Shown here piece by piece: positions 1 through 6,705 of a stretch of 6,981 nucleotides of DNA. The DNA comes from Aquificota bacterium (GTDB lineage: Bacteria; Thermosulfidibacterota; Thermosulfidibacteria; Thermosulfidibacterales; Thermosulfidibacteraceae). The DNA is taken from assembly GCA_015494645.1 (NCBI GenBank), contig WGAU01000103.1:1-6981 (forward strand). The letters run 5' to 3'. Under the pieces are notes generated by a model. That model saw nothing but the letters and a program-made list of their open reading frames with translations. It was not told the origin of the DNA and did no database searches. Within the stretch, counting starts at the first letter, position 1. Each line of letters starts with the position of its first letter. The position numbers were made by a program, and so were the translations under genes.

Positions 1-499
1 ATTTTCTATCTACAACGGCGGCACCTACCGCAAGAACGCCAAAGTCCACCCCCCACTGCCCAAAAAGACTTGCCACCTGCAAAAAGAAGGGAATATCCGC
101 CAGAGCATGGGAAATCATAAAAAAAGGGAATCCATAAATGAGTTTGAGCCTCAGCCACTCTAAAAGGACAAAAGCTCCGAAGAAAGCAAGTATATTTCTT
201 ATACTTACAGAAACAGCTCCCCACACTAAAAAGTAAAGGGAAAGATACAGAGCAAGCGTTGCATAGCCCAAAAGGGCAATGAACCAACCGGTATTGCCAT
301 AGGTGTTGAGAGTTCCAGGAATCCAGTATAAAGCCAAAAGCCAGAAGACAAGTCCGGAAAGCCAGAAGTGAAAAACCTTAGCTTTTCTTTTGTGCATAAG
401 TCCGTAAGGGATGAAGGCCAAAAAAGCAAATGCAGAGTGTCCCCAAAAGGGAACAAAGGATAAAAAAAGTAGAATGGCACCTAAAAGGGACAGACCCAT
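1..499 (-). CDS. lnt: Apolipoprotein N-acyltransferase, N-terminal part (runs off left edge)
   Basis: Inner-membrane enzyme that adds the third (N-linked) acyl chain to the N-terminal cysteine of lipoproteins, the last step of lipoprotein maturation in diderms. My reading of the minus strand gives 166 codons without a stop from ATG 499-497 to the window edge. The visible part is hydrophobic, with several membrane spans. It shows the family pattern: 'LYWI' (57-60), 'LALYLSLY' (82-89), 'LLEWLR' (112-117) and 'GFPF' (123-126). E. coli Lnt has matching 'AAYLSLY' and 'EWLRG...GFPW' blocks. Full members are about 500 residues, so the nitrilase-like domain with the Glu-Lys-Cys triad lies outside the window. 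The start follows the hisF stop by two bases (TAA-AA-ATG). A GAGG at 508-511, inside hisF, sits 8 bases upstream, implying translational coupling. The family call is firm; activity cannot be judged without the catalytic domain. Confidence 0.92.
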   Translation of the reverse strand, partial: MGLSLLGAILLFLSFVPFWGHSAFAFLAFIPYGLMHKRKAKVFHFWLSGLVFWLLALYWIPGTLNTYGNTGWFIALLGYATLALYLSLYFLVWGAVSVSIRNILAFFGAFVLLEWLRLKLIYGFPFFMISHALADIPFFLQVASLFGQWGVDFGVLAVGAAVVDRK

Positions 500-501
500 T
501 T

Positions 502-1257
502 TTAGAGCCTCACGGGGACTCCCCGCTCTCTGAGGTACTTCTTTGCTTCAATGACAGTGTATTCTCGGAAATGGAATATAGAAGCGGCAAGCACAGCATC
601 TGCCTTGCCATGGACAATTCCCTCGTATAGATGCTCCAAATTACCTGCACCTCCAGAAGCTATAACGGGTATCTCTACAGCTTCCGAAATGGCTCTTGTA
701 AGCTCAATATCGTATCCCTCCTTGGTACCATCCCTATCCATGCTGGTTAAAAGTATCTCCCCAGCTCCGAGATCCTGCACTTTTTTAGCCCATTCCACCG
801 CGTCTATCCCTGTAGGCGTCCTTCCACCGTGTATGTAAACCTCCCACGAGTCTCCCTTCTTCTTGGCATCTATGGCAACCACTATACACTGGCTTCCAAA
901 GGCCCTGGCGGCGTTGTAAACCAAGCGAGGATCTTTAACCGCTGCGGTGTTGATGGAAACCTTGTCGGCACCTGCCTTGAGTAGTGCCCTAATGTCTTCA
1001 AGGGTGCGAATCCCCCCACCAACGGTAAAGGGCATAAACACACTTTCCGCAACCCTTCTCACCACGTCTATCATTATAAAGCGCTTTTCGTAAGAAGCGG
1101 TAATATCAAGAAAGACCAGCTCATCCGCCATCTGTTCGTCGTAAAACTTGGCGTTTTCCACAGGATCTCCTGCGTCCACAAGATTCACAAAGTTTACCCC
1201 CTTAACCACTCTCCCCTCTTTAACGTCCAAACACGGTATGATCCTTTTAGCCAACAT
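502..1257 (-). CDS. hisF: Imidazole glycerol phosphate synthase, cyclase subunit HisF
   Basis: Cytoplasmic cyclase subunit of IGP synthase. It uses ammonia delivered by the glutaminase HisH to convert PRFAR into imidazole glycerol phosphate and AICAR, feeding both histidine and purine synthesis. The 251-residue protein is full length and starts with the canonical 'MLAKRIIPCLD'. Both catalytic aspartates are at their expected places, D11 and D130 ('VVAID'). Residues known as the ammonia gate in Thermotoga HisF are also present: R5, E46, K99 and E167. Phosphate-binding loops are 'GGGIR' (80-84) and 'SGGAG' (201-205), and 'AASIFHF' (225-231) is typical. The ATG lies inside the end of hisA (11 bp overlap) with GAGGG at 1264-1268, 6 bases upstream. 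No hisH is in the window; since HisF needs it, the glutaminase gene should be elsewhere. All key residues are intact. Confidence 0.98.
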   Translation of the reverse strand: MLAKRIIPCLDVKEGRVVKGVNFVNLVDAGDPVENAKFYDEQMADELVFLDITASYEKRFIMIDVVRRVAESVFMPFTVGGGIRTLEDIRALLKAGADKVSINTAAVKDPRLVYNAARAFGSQCIVVAIDAKKKGDSWEVYIHGGRTPTGIDAVEWAKKVQDLGAGEILLTSMDRDGTKEGYDIELTRAISEAVEIPVIASGGAGNLEHLYEGIVHGKADAVLAASIFHFREYTVIEAKKYLRERGVPVRL

Positions 1258-1975
1258 CCGCTACCCTCAAAGCCTCTTTTAGATCAAAACGCCTTTCGTA
1301 CAGAGCCTTTCCCACGATCACTCCAATAACCCCAAAAGGCTCCAACTCTTTAACCGCCTTAATGTCCTCAAGGGATGCCACTCCCCCTGAAGCAATTACA
1401 GGAACATCCACACTTTCTGCAAGTCTCCTTGTAAGAACCCTTTCAACTCCCTCAAGGGTTCCATCCCTTGTTATTTCGGTAAAGATTATAGACTCAACAG
1501 GCAGCGATGAAACCTTTTTCCCCAGCTCAACAACCGATACATCAGTATCTGCCTCCCACCCCTTAACCGCCACCTTGCCCATCTTACCGTCAATGCCTGC
1601 TATAATCCTTCTGGGAAAGATGCGGCATATCTCTTCAAAGGTACTGAAATCCTCAAGAATTAGCGTGCCTATTATAACCAGCGAGGCCCCCGCATCAAAA
1701 AGGGACTTAACCACCGAAAGCTCCCTTACGCCTCCCCCGACCTCCACAGGCACGTTTATAGAAGATGCTATCTTCTCTATAATTTTCAAATTGGCCGGCT
1801 TGCCTTCAAAAGCACCGTCTAAATCCACCACATGAAGCCTTTTCGCTCCCTGATCCACCCAGAACTTCGCCATATCCACAGGATTGTCAGAATAGACCTT
1901 CACCTCCTCTTTAAGCCCTTTGTAAAGCCTAACGCACTTTCCATCCTTTATATCCACCGCTGGGATCACAAGCAT
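1247..1975 (-). CDS. hisA: ProFAR isomerase HisA
   Basis: Phosphoribosylformimino-5-aminoimidazole carboxamide ribotide isomerase. It is a cytoplasmic TIM barrel that opens the ribose of ProFAR by Amadori rearrangement to give PRFAR, the substrate of HisF. With the start chosen here the protein has 242 residues, normal for the family. Catalytic D8 ('IPAVDIKDG') and D129 ('AGIDGK') fall at their usual positions. Phosphate-binding segments are 'GGGVR' (80-84) and 'ASGGV' (195-199); 'TEITRDGTLEG' (166-176) is the usual active-site loop. The frame stays open upstream to an ATG at 2014. However, the family begins at the 'MLVIPAVD' methionine, and GGAGGA at 1983-1988 stands 7 bases before that ATG, so the 13-residue extension is probably not translated. 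HisA directly precedes and overlaps hisF, so consecutive pathway enzymes are coupled. There is no sign that it is the dual-function PriA type of actinobacteria. Confidence 0.97.
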   Translation of the reverse strand: MLVIPAVDIKDGKCVRLYKGLKEEVKVYSDNPVDMAKFWVDQGAKRLHVVDLDGAFEGKPANLKIIEKIASSINVPVEVGGGVRELSVVKSLFDAGASLVIIGTLILEDFSTFEEICRIFPRRIIAGIDGKMGKVAVKGWEADTDVSVVELGKKVSSLPVESIIFTEITRDGTLEGVERVLTRRLAESVDVPVIASGGVASLEDIKAVKELEPFGVIGVIVGKALYERRFDLKEALRVADVG

Positions 1976-1982
1976 AACCTCA

Positions 1983-1988
1983 TCCTCC
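1983..1988 (-). promoter_or_regulatory. Ribosome binding site that fixes the hisA start
   Basis: The minus strand reads GGAGGA here, 7 bases before ATG 1975-1973. This is the best Shine-Dalgarno in the liv-his gap. It supports the shorter HisA beginning 'MLVIPAVD' over the extended frame from 2014. Confidence 0.8.
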
Positions 1989-2057
1989 TCCACCAAACCA
2001 ACATTCAGTGACATGAGATTTATCTTTATTCAGTTCAATCTTCAAATAAAACAAGGC
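1989..2057 (-). promoter_or_regulatory. AT-rich liv-his gap, possible hisA promoter
   Basis: Between the livF stop and hisA the sequence is clearly AT-richer than the flanking genes. On the minus strand TTGAAG is followed after 17 bases by TAAATC; a GATAAA with 15-base spacing overlaps it. Both are weak matches to -35/-10 elements. I see no GC-rich hairpin with a T-run, so no intrinsic terminator for the liv genes, and no leader peptide rich in His codons. The gap may hold a weak secondary promoter, or hisA-hisF-lnt may simply be read through from liv. Confidence 0.25.
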
Positions 2058-2753
2058 TTATACGGCAAGATAACGCTTCTGCACTTCTTCGTTTGAGGTA
2101 AGCTCTTGAGAACTTCCAGAAAACACTACCCTTCCTTTCTCTATAACATATCCTCTGTCCGATACCGATAGGGCAAAACGTGTGTTCTGCTCGGCAAGCA
2201 GTATGGTTACCCCTCCCTTTAATTCCTTTATTATCTTTTCAAGCTCCTCTACTATCACTGGAGCCAGTCCTTCACATGGTTCATCAAGCAGTATAAGCTC
2301 AGGGTTGGTAATAAGTGCCCTTGCTATGACAAGAATCTGTTGCTCTCCTCCGCTGAGGTTCCCTGCTTTTCTGTTCCTCAGCTTTTTCAGTACGGGAAAG
2401 GCTTCAAATACGCTTTTCAAGTCCCACTTTCCTTCTCTTCTCACTGCGTGGTAGGCTACCTCCAAGTTTTCTTCCACCGTCAGTTCTGAAAAAACCCTTC
2501 TATCTTCAGGCACATAGGCTATACCCATTCTGGCCTTTTTGTGGAGTGGAAGTTTTGTCACATCCTTTCCCTTGAAAAGCACGCTTCCTTCTCTCGGAAC
2601 AACTATGCCCATTATGCTCTTCATGGTAGTGCTTTTGCCAGCACCGTTTCTTCCCAAAAGGCAGACGATTTCTCCCCTATCAACCCTAAGAGACAACCCT
2701 TGAATAACATGGCTTTCGCCGTAGTAGGAGTGGATCTCTTTAACGTTAAGCAT
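2058..2753 (-). CDS. livF: Branched-chain amino acid-type ABC importer, ATPase LivF
   Basis: One of two cytoplasmic ATPases that pair to drive the LivHM permease. The 231-residue length is normal for LivF. Motifs in order: Walker A 'GRNGAGKST' (34-42), 'YVPEDRRVFSELTVEENL' (80-97) with the LivF-typical Q-loop substitute, signature 'LSGGEQQ' (133-139), and Walker B 'LILLDEP' (153-159). The switch segment 'LLAEQN' (185-190) has Gln189 where most ABC ATPases have His; this is usual in LivF, not a defect. The frame also offers GTG at 2759, but GGAGG at 2762-2766 is only 2 bases from it and 8 bases from ATG 2753. The ATG also gives the family's 'ML-V-I' start. The gene overlaps the end of livG by 8 bp and ends the importer cluster. 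Confidence 0.96.
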   Translation of the reverse strand: MLNVKEIHSYYGESHVIQGLSLRVDRGEIVCLLGRNGAGKSTTMKSIMGIVVPREGSVLFKGKDVTKLPLHKKARMGIAYVPEDRRVFSELTVEENLEVAYHAVRREGKWDLKSVFEAFPVLKKLRNRKAGNLSGGEQQILVIARALITNPELILLDEPCEGLAPVIVEELEKIIKELKGGVTILLAEQNTRFALSVSDRGYVIEKGRVVFSGSSQELTSNEEVQKRYLAV

Positions 2754-3504
2754 CCACACTGCCTCCCAGATAGGCCTCCCTTACCTTAGGGTTGGCTCGA
2801 ATCTCTTCGGGAGTACCCTGGGCGAGGAGTTCCCCCTGGTGAAGCACAAAGATCCTCTTGGCAATGGAAAAAACCACCTTCATGTCGTGCTCGGTTATGA
2901 GAAAGGTGATCTTGGTTTCCTCAAAGAGCTTTTTTATTAGCGAAATCATCTTGTCTGTTTCTACAGGGGTCATCCCCGCAGTAGGTTCGTCAAGAAGCAC
3001 CATCTTAGGCTTAGCGGCAAGGACAATGCCTATTTCAACCGCTCTCTTGTCTCCATAAGCCAGAAGTGATGCAGGAACATCCGCTTTATCAGAAAGTCCT
3101 ATAAGCTCAAGAATTCTGTGGGCCTCCTGGATCTGCTTTTCACACTTGTGAAGTTTTTTAAGAAAAGCGAGGCCTAAGCCTTCCCTTATAAGGATAGGGG
3201 CAAGGAGATTTTCAAGAACGGTGTTTTCCAGAAATATATTAGTTATCTGAAAGGATCTTGAAAGTCCAAGCCTCACGATCCTGTGAGGAGAGAGGTTGGT
3301 GATATCTTTGCCGCAGAAGATAACCCTTCCCGATGTAGCCTTGTACCTTCCCGTGAGAACATTGTAAAAGGTGGTCTTGCCTGCTCCGTTGGGTCCTATA
3401 AGGGCAACTATCTCTTCCTTCATCACCTCTAAGGAGACGTTTTTAACGGCGCAGAAGTCTCCAAAGCACTTGGTAAGTTTCTCCACCTTAAGTATAGGAG
3501 TCAT
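2746..3504 (-). CDS. livG: Branched-chain amino acid-type ABC importer, ATPase LivG
   Basis: Second ATPase of the importer, expected to form a heterodimer with LivF under the LivHM permease. It has 252 residues, normal for LivG. Walker A is 'GPNGAGKTT' (37-45), the Q-loop 'SRSFQ' (82-86), Walker B 'MVLLDEP' (168-174), and the switch His206 lies in 'TEHD'. The signature is 'LAYGDKR' (148-154) instead of LSGGQ. LivG proteins commonly have a relaxed 'L-x-Y/H-G-x-x-R' form, so this is expected. The insert between Q-loop and signature (about 98-145) and the C-terminal 'EAYLGG' (243-248) separate LivG from LivF. Its ATG overlaps the livM stop (ATGA), indicating coupled translation. The importer assignment is sure; the transported compound cannot be read from this subunit. 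Confidence 0.96.
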   Translation of the reverse strand: MTPILKVEKLTKCFGDFCAVKNVSLEVMKEEIVALIGPNGAGKTTFYNVLTGRYKATSGRVIFCGKDITNLSPHRIVRLGLSRSFQITNIFLENTVLENLLAPILIREGLGLAFLKKLHKCEKQIQEAHRILELIGLSDKADVPASLLAYGDKRAVEIGIVLAAKPKMVLLDEPTAGMTPVETDKMISLIKKLFEETKITFLITEHDMKVVFSIAKRIFVLHQGELLAQGTPEEIRANPKVREAYLGGSVDA

Positions 3505-4445
3505 TTCCTGCCCCGCCTTTTAGCGATCCACTTTTCAAGGCTTCCCAATATGCCGTCGGGAAAGAATATCACTATGGGTACAAGTATGCAGCCCAAGAAT
3601 ATCATCCAGTTTTCAGTGAACTGCGTTACTATATACTCTAAGATGTAAAACACCACCGCACCTATAACGGGTCCAAGAAAACTCCTTGCCCCACCAAGGA
3701 TGCTCATCAACACTGGGCGGGCAGACATGGTCCAGTGAACCATGCTGGGAGAGGCCATCCTGTCGTAGAAAACGAAAAGGACTCCAGCAACTCCCGCTAA
3801 GGTTCCTGCAATTACAAAGGATACCCATCGGTAAAAGCTTACGTTTACACCTATAAAGGCAGATCTTTCGGGGTTTTCCCTTATTGAACGGATTATCAAG
3901 CCAAAGGGGGAATCAAGAAGCCTTTTTAAGAATAGCAGGGTGGCTAAAAAGAAAAACAGGGTCAGGAAGTAGAAAGTCTTGGGTGGTGAGATGGAGACCT
4001 TGGCGAATAGAAGAGAGAGCTCTGGTAGGCTAAAGCCAGAGAGTCCATCACTTCCCCCCGTTAAGCTTCTCCACTGATGCACAACGGTGAAGACCATCAT
4101 ACCAAAGCCAAGGGTAAGCATGGCAAAGTAGATCTCATCCCTTCTCACACAAAAAAAGCCAATGATGCAGGCGGAAAAGAAAGCTGCGACAGCCGAAAGC
4201 AGAAGTATGGGGATAAATCCCATGTGGGTGTGGTATGCCAAAAGGACAGCTGTATAGCCTCCTATTCCGAAAAAGGCTGCGTGTCCGAATGAGAGAAGTC
4301 CAGTGCATCCAAAAAGCAGGTTAAAGCTTAGGGCAAAGATGGAAAAAATCAGTATCTCTGTGGCAAAAAGCAAAACAAACATTTCGGAGAAAAAGGGAAA
4401 AACAAAGAGAGACACCAAGAGAAGGGCGGCAAGAGCTTTCCTCAT
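3501..4445 (-). CDS. livM: Branched-chain amino acid-type ABC importer, permease LivM
   Basis: Inner-membrane permease that pairs with LivH to form the substrate channel. It has 314 residues with about eight to nine hydrophobic segments, for example 23-45, 76-99, 105-123, 157-174, 205-226 and 281-296. Family blocks are 'GLLSFGHAAFFGIGGYT' (49-65), 'TGGSDGL' (129-135), the cytoplasmic coupling loop 'SPFGLIIRSIRENPERS' (179-195), and the C-terminal 'FPDGILG' (295-301) followed by a basic tail. It starts within the livH stop (ATGA overlap, 4442-4445) and ends within the livG start (ATGA, 3501-3504), so it is tied translationally on both sides. Nothing is missing or broken. The similar UrtC permease of urea importers cannot be excluded by motifs alone, but no urease or urt neighbours are seen. 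Confidence 0.95.
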   Translation of the reverse strand: MRKALAALLLVSLFVFPFFSEMFVLLFATEILIFSIFALSFNLLFGCTGLLSFGHAAFFGIGGYTAVLLAYHTHMGFIPILLLSAVAAFFSACIIGFFCVRRDEIYFAMLTLGFGMMVFTVVHQWRSLTGGSDGLSGFSLPELSLLFAKVSISPPKTFYFLTLFFFLATLLFLKRLLDSPFGLIIRSIRENPERSAFIGVNVSFYRWVSFVIAGTLAGVAGVLFVFYDRMASPSMVHWTMSARPVLMSILGGARSFLGPVIGAVVFYILEYIVTQFTENWMIFLGCILVPIVIFFPDGILGSLEKWIAKRRGRK

Positions 4446-5305
4446 CCTTCCCTTCCCAAGAGTCCTCTAGGTCTTACGAGCAGGATTACGGCAAGCAACA
4501 TATACGGAAGGGCCATCTGGATCTTGGGAGCGAACTGCACACCAAAGGCTTCAACAAGCCCCAATATAACCGCCCCTAAAAAGGCACCTGGGAAGCTTCC
4601 CAGTCCACCAACCACAACCACAATGAAGGCTGCTATGATGATCTTGTCTCCCATAGATGGCCCTATGGCTCTCAGCGGTGCTGCAAGGACACCAGCCATT
4701 CCCGCTAAAAAGCTTCCCAAAAAGAAAACCGCTGTGTAAACCGCCTTTACATTCACACCCAGAGCATCTGCCATTTCCCTATCCATGGCAGCGGCCCTTA
4801 TGGTCTTTCCGTAGGTGCTTTTTGTAAAGAAGAGCCACAGAACAAGAGCCACAACGGGGCCTGCTGCTGCAACGAAGAGGCTGTAAACGGGGTAGCTCGT
4901 TCCAAATATGTTAACCGTGCCAGCGAGAAGTTTAGGCGCATCAACGCTGTGATATCCCGCTCCCCATACAAGCTTAACTCCATCATCAAGTATGAGAAGC
5001 AGGCCAAAGGTCAGAAGAAGTTGGAAGGAAACATCTCTTTCGTAAAGGAGCCTTAAAAAGAGCACTTCAGTTATGGCACCAAGAAACCCTACTAAGGTTG
5101 GTGCCAAAACAAGGGCGAGCCAGAAATTGTGGGTTTTCTCTATGATGGTGAGAGCAAGGTAAGCCCCCACCATGTAAAAGGAGCCATGGGCGAAGTTGAG
5201 CACGCCCATGACTCCAAATATGACCGTAAGACCGACGGATATGATGAATAGAAGCATTCCATAGCAAAGCCCATTGAGAAAGTTTATAAGGGTGATTTCG
5301 CTCAT
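4442..5305 (-). CDS. livH: Branched-chain amino acid-type ABC importer, permease LivH
   Basis: Partner permease of LivM in the inner membrane. It has 287 residues, typical for LivH, with about eight hydrophobic segments. Recognisable blocks are 'GVMGVLNFAHGSFYMVGAY' (31-49), the coupling loop 'YGKTIRAAAMDREMADALG' (165-183), 'VVVVGGLGSFPGAFLGA' (229-245), and the end 'LLVRPRGLLG' (275-284). The ATG lies 9 bases after the livK stop. GGAG (5318-5321) and AGGA next to the start provide the ribosome binding site. The stop overlaps the livM ATG. The gene order K-H-M-G-F matches classical liv/bra operons of proteobacteria. The protein looks intact, and its family placement does not reveal the substrate. 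Confidence 0.95.
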   Translation of the reverse strand: MSEITLINFLNGLCYGMLLFIISVGLTVIFGVMGVLNFAHGSFYMVGAYLALTIIEKTHNFWLALVLAPTLVGFLGAITEVLFLRLLYERDVSFQLLLTFGLLLILDDGVKLVWGAGYHSVDAPKLLAGTVNIFGTSYPVYSLFVAAAGPVVALVLWLFFTKSTYGKTIRAAAMDREMADALGVNVKAVYTAVFFLGSFLAGMAGVLAAPLRAIGPSMGDKIIIAAFIVVVVGGLGSFPGAFLGAVILGLVEAFGVQFAPKIQMALPYMLLAVILLVRPRGLLGREG

Positions 5306-5314
5306 TTTCCTGTG

Positions 5315-6520
5315 TTACTCCATCTTGCATCCTGTAGCAGATACGGGAGGAGTTACCTCATCGCCCTTGAAGATCACCATAGGCTTGAGAATCCTTATGG
5401 GGTAGTGTGGATCGTAGGCGGTCTTGCCCCATGTTACGTTGAGTATAGCCTGATGATCTTCGGGCCTTATGTAGATCTTGCCGGCGGGAGCCTCAAAGGC
5501 GAGTCCTTCAAGGGCCTTAATGACTTTCTCTTTATCTGTGCTCTGTGCTTTTTCAATAGCGTATTTCAAAGCATATACAGCGGCGTAAGCGTTCTGAGCA
5601 TTGTAGCTGGGATAGACGCCGTACTTCTTCTTGTAAGCCTCCACGAAGTGCTTGTTTACGGGAGAGTTGTTGGCAAGGAACCAGTATCTGGTGCCAACCC
5701 ATATACCTGTGGGCATTTGGTCTTTTAGGGCGTAAAGCACTTCAGTAGCTGCACCCAGGGACATAAGAATGGTGTAGCCCTTGTCAAAGAAGCCCATCTT
5801 TCTTGCCTGCTTTACGAAGTTAATGAGATCCCCGGACCATAGGGAGATGAACACGCCATCGGGGTTGGCGGCCATTATGGAGGTTATGTAAGGAGTGTAG
5901 TCTTCCGTTCCCACCTTGGGAAAGGCTACAGTCTTCATAAATTGGGCTTTGGGGTTGAGCTGTTTTAGGTACTTCTGGAAGTACTCCCAGGACTGGTGTC
6001 CAAAGGCATAGTCAGGTCCTATGGTGGTCCACCTCACAGCCTTTGTTTTTGCGGCAATCTTTGCAGCCGCCATTACATTCTGATTTATGTTTACGCTTAT
6101 CCTGAACACATACTTGTTACACTGCTTGCCAGTGACATCTGGGGTGGCCGCGTGGGTTATGATGGTGGGTATCTTCAGCTCCTTTATGTAGGACACCACA
6201 CTTTTTGCCACACCGCTGCTGTCAAATCCCACGAGGAAGTCCACCTTCTTTTCAAACACCAACTTCCTTATGGCCCTCAAAGCCTTGTCGGGCTTTGCAT
6301 GGGAATCCTCAAAGTAGACCTCCAGCTTCTTCCCCAAGATTCCGCCAGACTTGTTGATCTCATCCACGGCAAGTAGTATTCCCTGCTTTGCAAACTGTCC
6401 ATAGGTAGCCGCAAAACCGGAAAAGATGTAGATAGAACCAATTTTTATTGTATCCTTACCAGCAAATGCAATGGTGCTCATAAACAACAAAGCCATCAAA
6501 ACAGATACAACTTTCCTCAT
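5315..6520 (-). CDS. livK: Periplasmic substrate-binding protein of the liv-type importer
   Basis: Soluble periplasmic receptor that captures the solute and delivers it to LivHM. With the chosen start it has 401 residues. A signal peptide (1-20) has basic 'MRK', a hydrophobic core and an 'AFA|G' signal peptidase I site. There is no lipobox cysteine. The mature part is a type 1 periplasmic-binding fold (Peripla_BP_6): 'IKIGSIYIFSG' (25-35), 'GFDSSG' (98-103), 'PTIITHAATPD' (118-128), 'GPDYAFGHQSW' (168-178), 'YNAQNAYAAVYAL' (306-318) and 'IRPEDHQAI' (351-359). The 'DHQ' block occurs in a subgroup whose ligands include more than branched-chain amino acids, so the substrate is open. Mature cysteines are only C134 and C398. 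The frame extends to 6553, but GGGGGTG sits 6 bases before ATG 6520 and the likely promoter lies over the upstream ATG, so the shorter form is preferred. It is the first gene of the operon, 9 bases before livH. Confidence 0.93.
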   Translation of the reverse strand: MRKVVSVLMALLFMSTIAFAGKDTIKIGSIYIFSGFAATYGQFAKQGILLAVDEINKSGGILGKKLEVYFEDSHAKPDKALRAIRKLVFEKKVDFLVGFDSSGVAKSVVSYIKELKIPTIITHAATPDVTGKQCNKYVFRISVNINQNVMAAAKIAAKTKAVRWTTIGPDYAFGHQSWEYFQKYLKQLNPKAQFMKTVAFPKVGTEDYTPYITSIMAANPDGVFISLWSGDLINFVKQARKMGFFDKGYTILMSLGAATEVLYALKDQMPTGIWVGTRYWFLANNSPVNKHFVEAYKKKYGVYPSYNAQNAYAAVYALKYAIEKAQSTDKEKVIKALEGLAFEAPAGKIYIRPEDHQAILNVTWGKTAYDPHYPIRILKPMVIFKGDEVTPPVSATGCKME

Positions 6521-6524
6521 GGCA

Positions 6525-6531
6525 CACCCCC
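6525..6531 (-). promoter_or_regulatory. Ribosome binding site that fixes the livK start
   Basis: The minus strand reads GGGGGTG, with the G-run ending 6 bases before ATG 6520-6518. It favours the start that gives a clean signal peptide. The ATG at 6553 would add 11 residues including a cysteine before the basic n-region. Confidence 0.7.
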
Positions 6532-6548
6532 ACATAAACATTTTTTTA

Positions 6549-6578
6549 AACATGCCACAAACAAAAGGTTAAGGTCAA
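6549..6578 (-). promoter_or_regulatory. Likely livK operon promoter
   Basis: On the minus strand TTGACC (6578-6573, five of six consensus bases) is followed after 18 bases by CATGTT (6554-6549), preceded by TGG as in an extended -10 element. The -10 itself is weak (three of six). Transcription would start near 6542, giving a leader of about 20 bases before the livK ATG. This is the only good -35-like hexamer upstream of the operon. Confidence 0.45.
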
Positions 6579-6602
6579 CGCAACAATACGAATTTTTTCT
6601 TC

Positions 6603-6618
6603 TCTGAATCTGTTCGGA
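6603..6618. repeat. Imperfect 16-base palindrome upstream of livK
   Basis: TCTGAA, a 4-base centre, then TTCGGA: five of six positions are symmetric. It lies about 25 bases upstream of the putative livK -35, between the divergent start sites, where an activator or repressor could bind. A short imperfect palindrome can arise by chance. Confidence 0.3.
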
Positions 6619-6634
6619 CGGTCATGTACTAAAA

Positions 6635-6669
6635 TTCCTGTAAAAATGGTGGCTCGTAAGGTATAGGAA
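6635..6669 (+). repeat. Inverted repeat, possible leader stem-loop or operator
   Basis: TTCCTGTA (6635-6642) and TATAGGAA (6662-6669) are inverted repeats around a 19-base spacer. All eight positions pair in RNA if one G-U is allowed. The right arm contains TATAGG, which resembles a plus-strand -10 element with no convincing -35. The structure is upstream of the plus-strand ribosome binding site at 6693. It could be an operator with two half-sites, a weak RNA hairpin or chance. Confidence 0.3.
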
Positions 6670-6692
6670 AGAAGAAACAAAATTCTAAAAAA

Positions 6693-6698
6693 GGAGGG
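6693..6698 (+). promoter_or_regulatory. Strong plus-strand ribosome binding site
   Basis: GGAGGG, within the longer AAGGAGGGT, lies 7 bases before ATG 6706. This is as good as any Shine-Dalgarno in the window. It indicates that a real gene once started here, divergent from livK. A small perfect palindrome, GGGTCACCC (6696-6704), overlaps it. Confidence 0.65.
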
Positions 6699-6705
6699 TC
6701 ACCCA

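Noticed and set aside
1976..2014. Thirteen-residue N-terminal extension of HisA from ATG 2014
   Set aside because: The family starts at 'MLVIPAVD', which puts catalytic Asp at position 8, and a strong GGAGGA stands directly before that ATG.
2006..2037. ATTCAGT occurring twice in the liv-his gap
   Set aside because: A seven-base repeat in AT-rich sequence is easily chance and shows no symmetry or match to a known operator.
2548..2560. Gln in place of the switch His in LivF and a non-LSGGQ signature in LivG, as possible ATPase defects
   Set aside because: Both are common features of their families, so they are not unusual here. The coordinates given are only a locator within livF.
5996..6376. 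Long plus-strand open frame opposite livK
   Set aside because: It lies wholly antisense to a well-supported gene, has no ribosome binding site that I see, and its translation lacks family features. It is a shadow of livK.
6521..6553. Eleven-residue extension of the binding protein from ATG 6553
   Set aside because: It would place a Cys-containing stretch before the normal signal peptide, and the likely promoter -10 overlaps this ATG. The G-rich ribosome binding site points to 6520.
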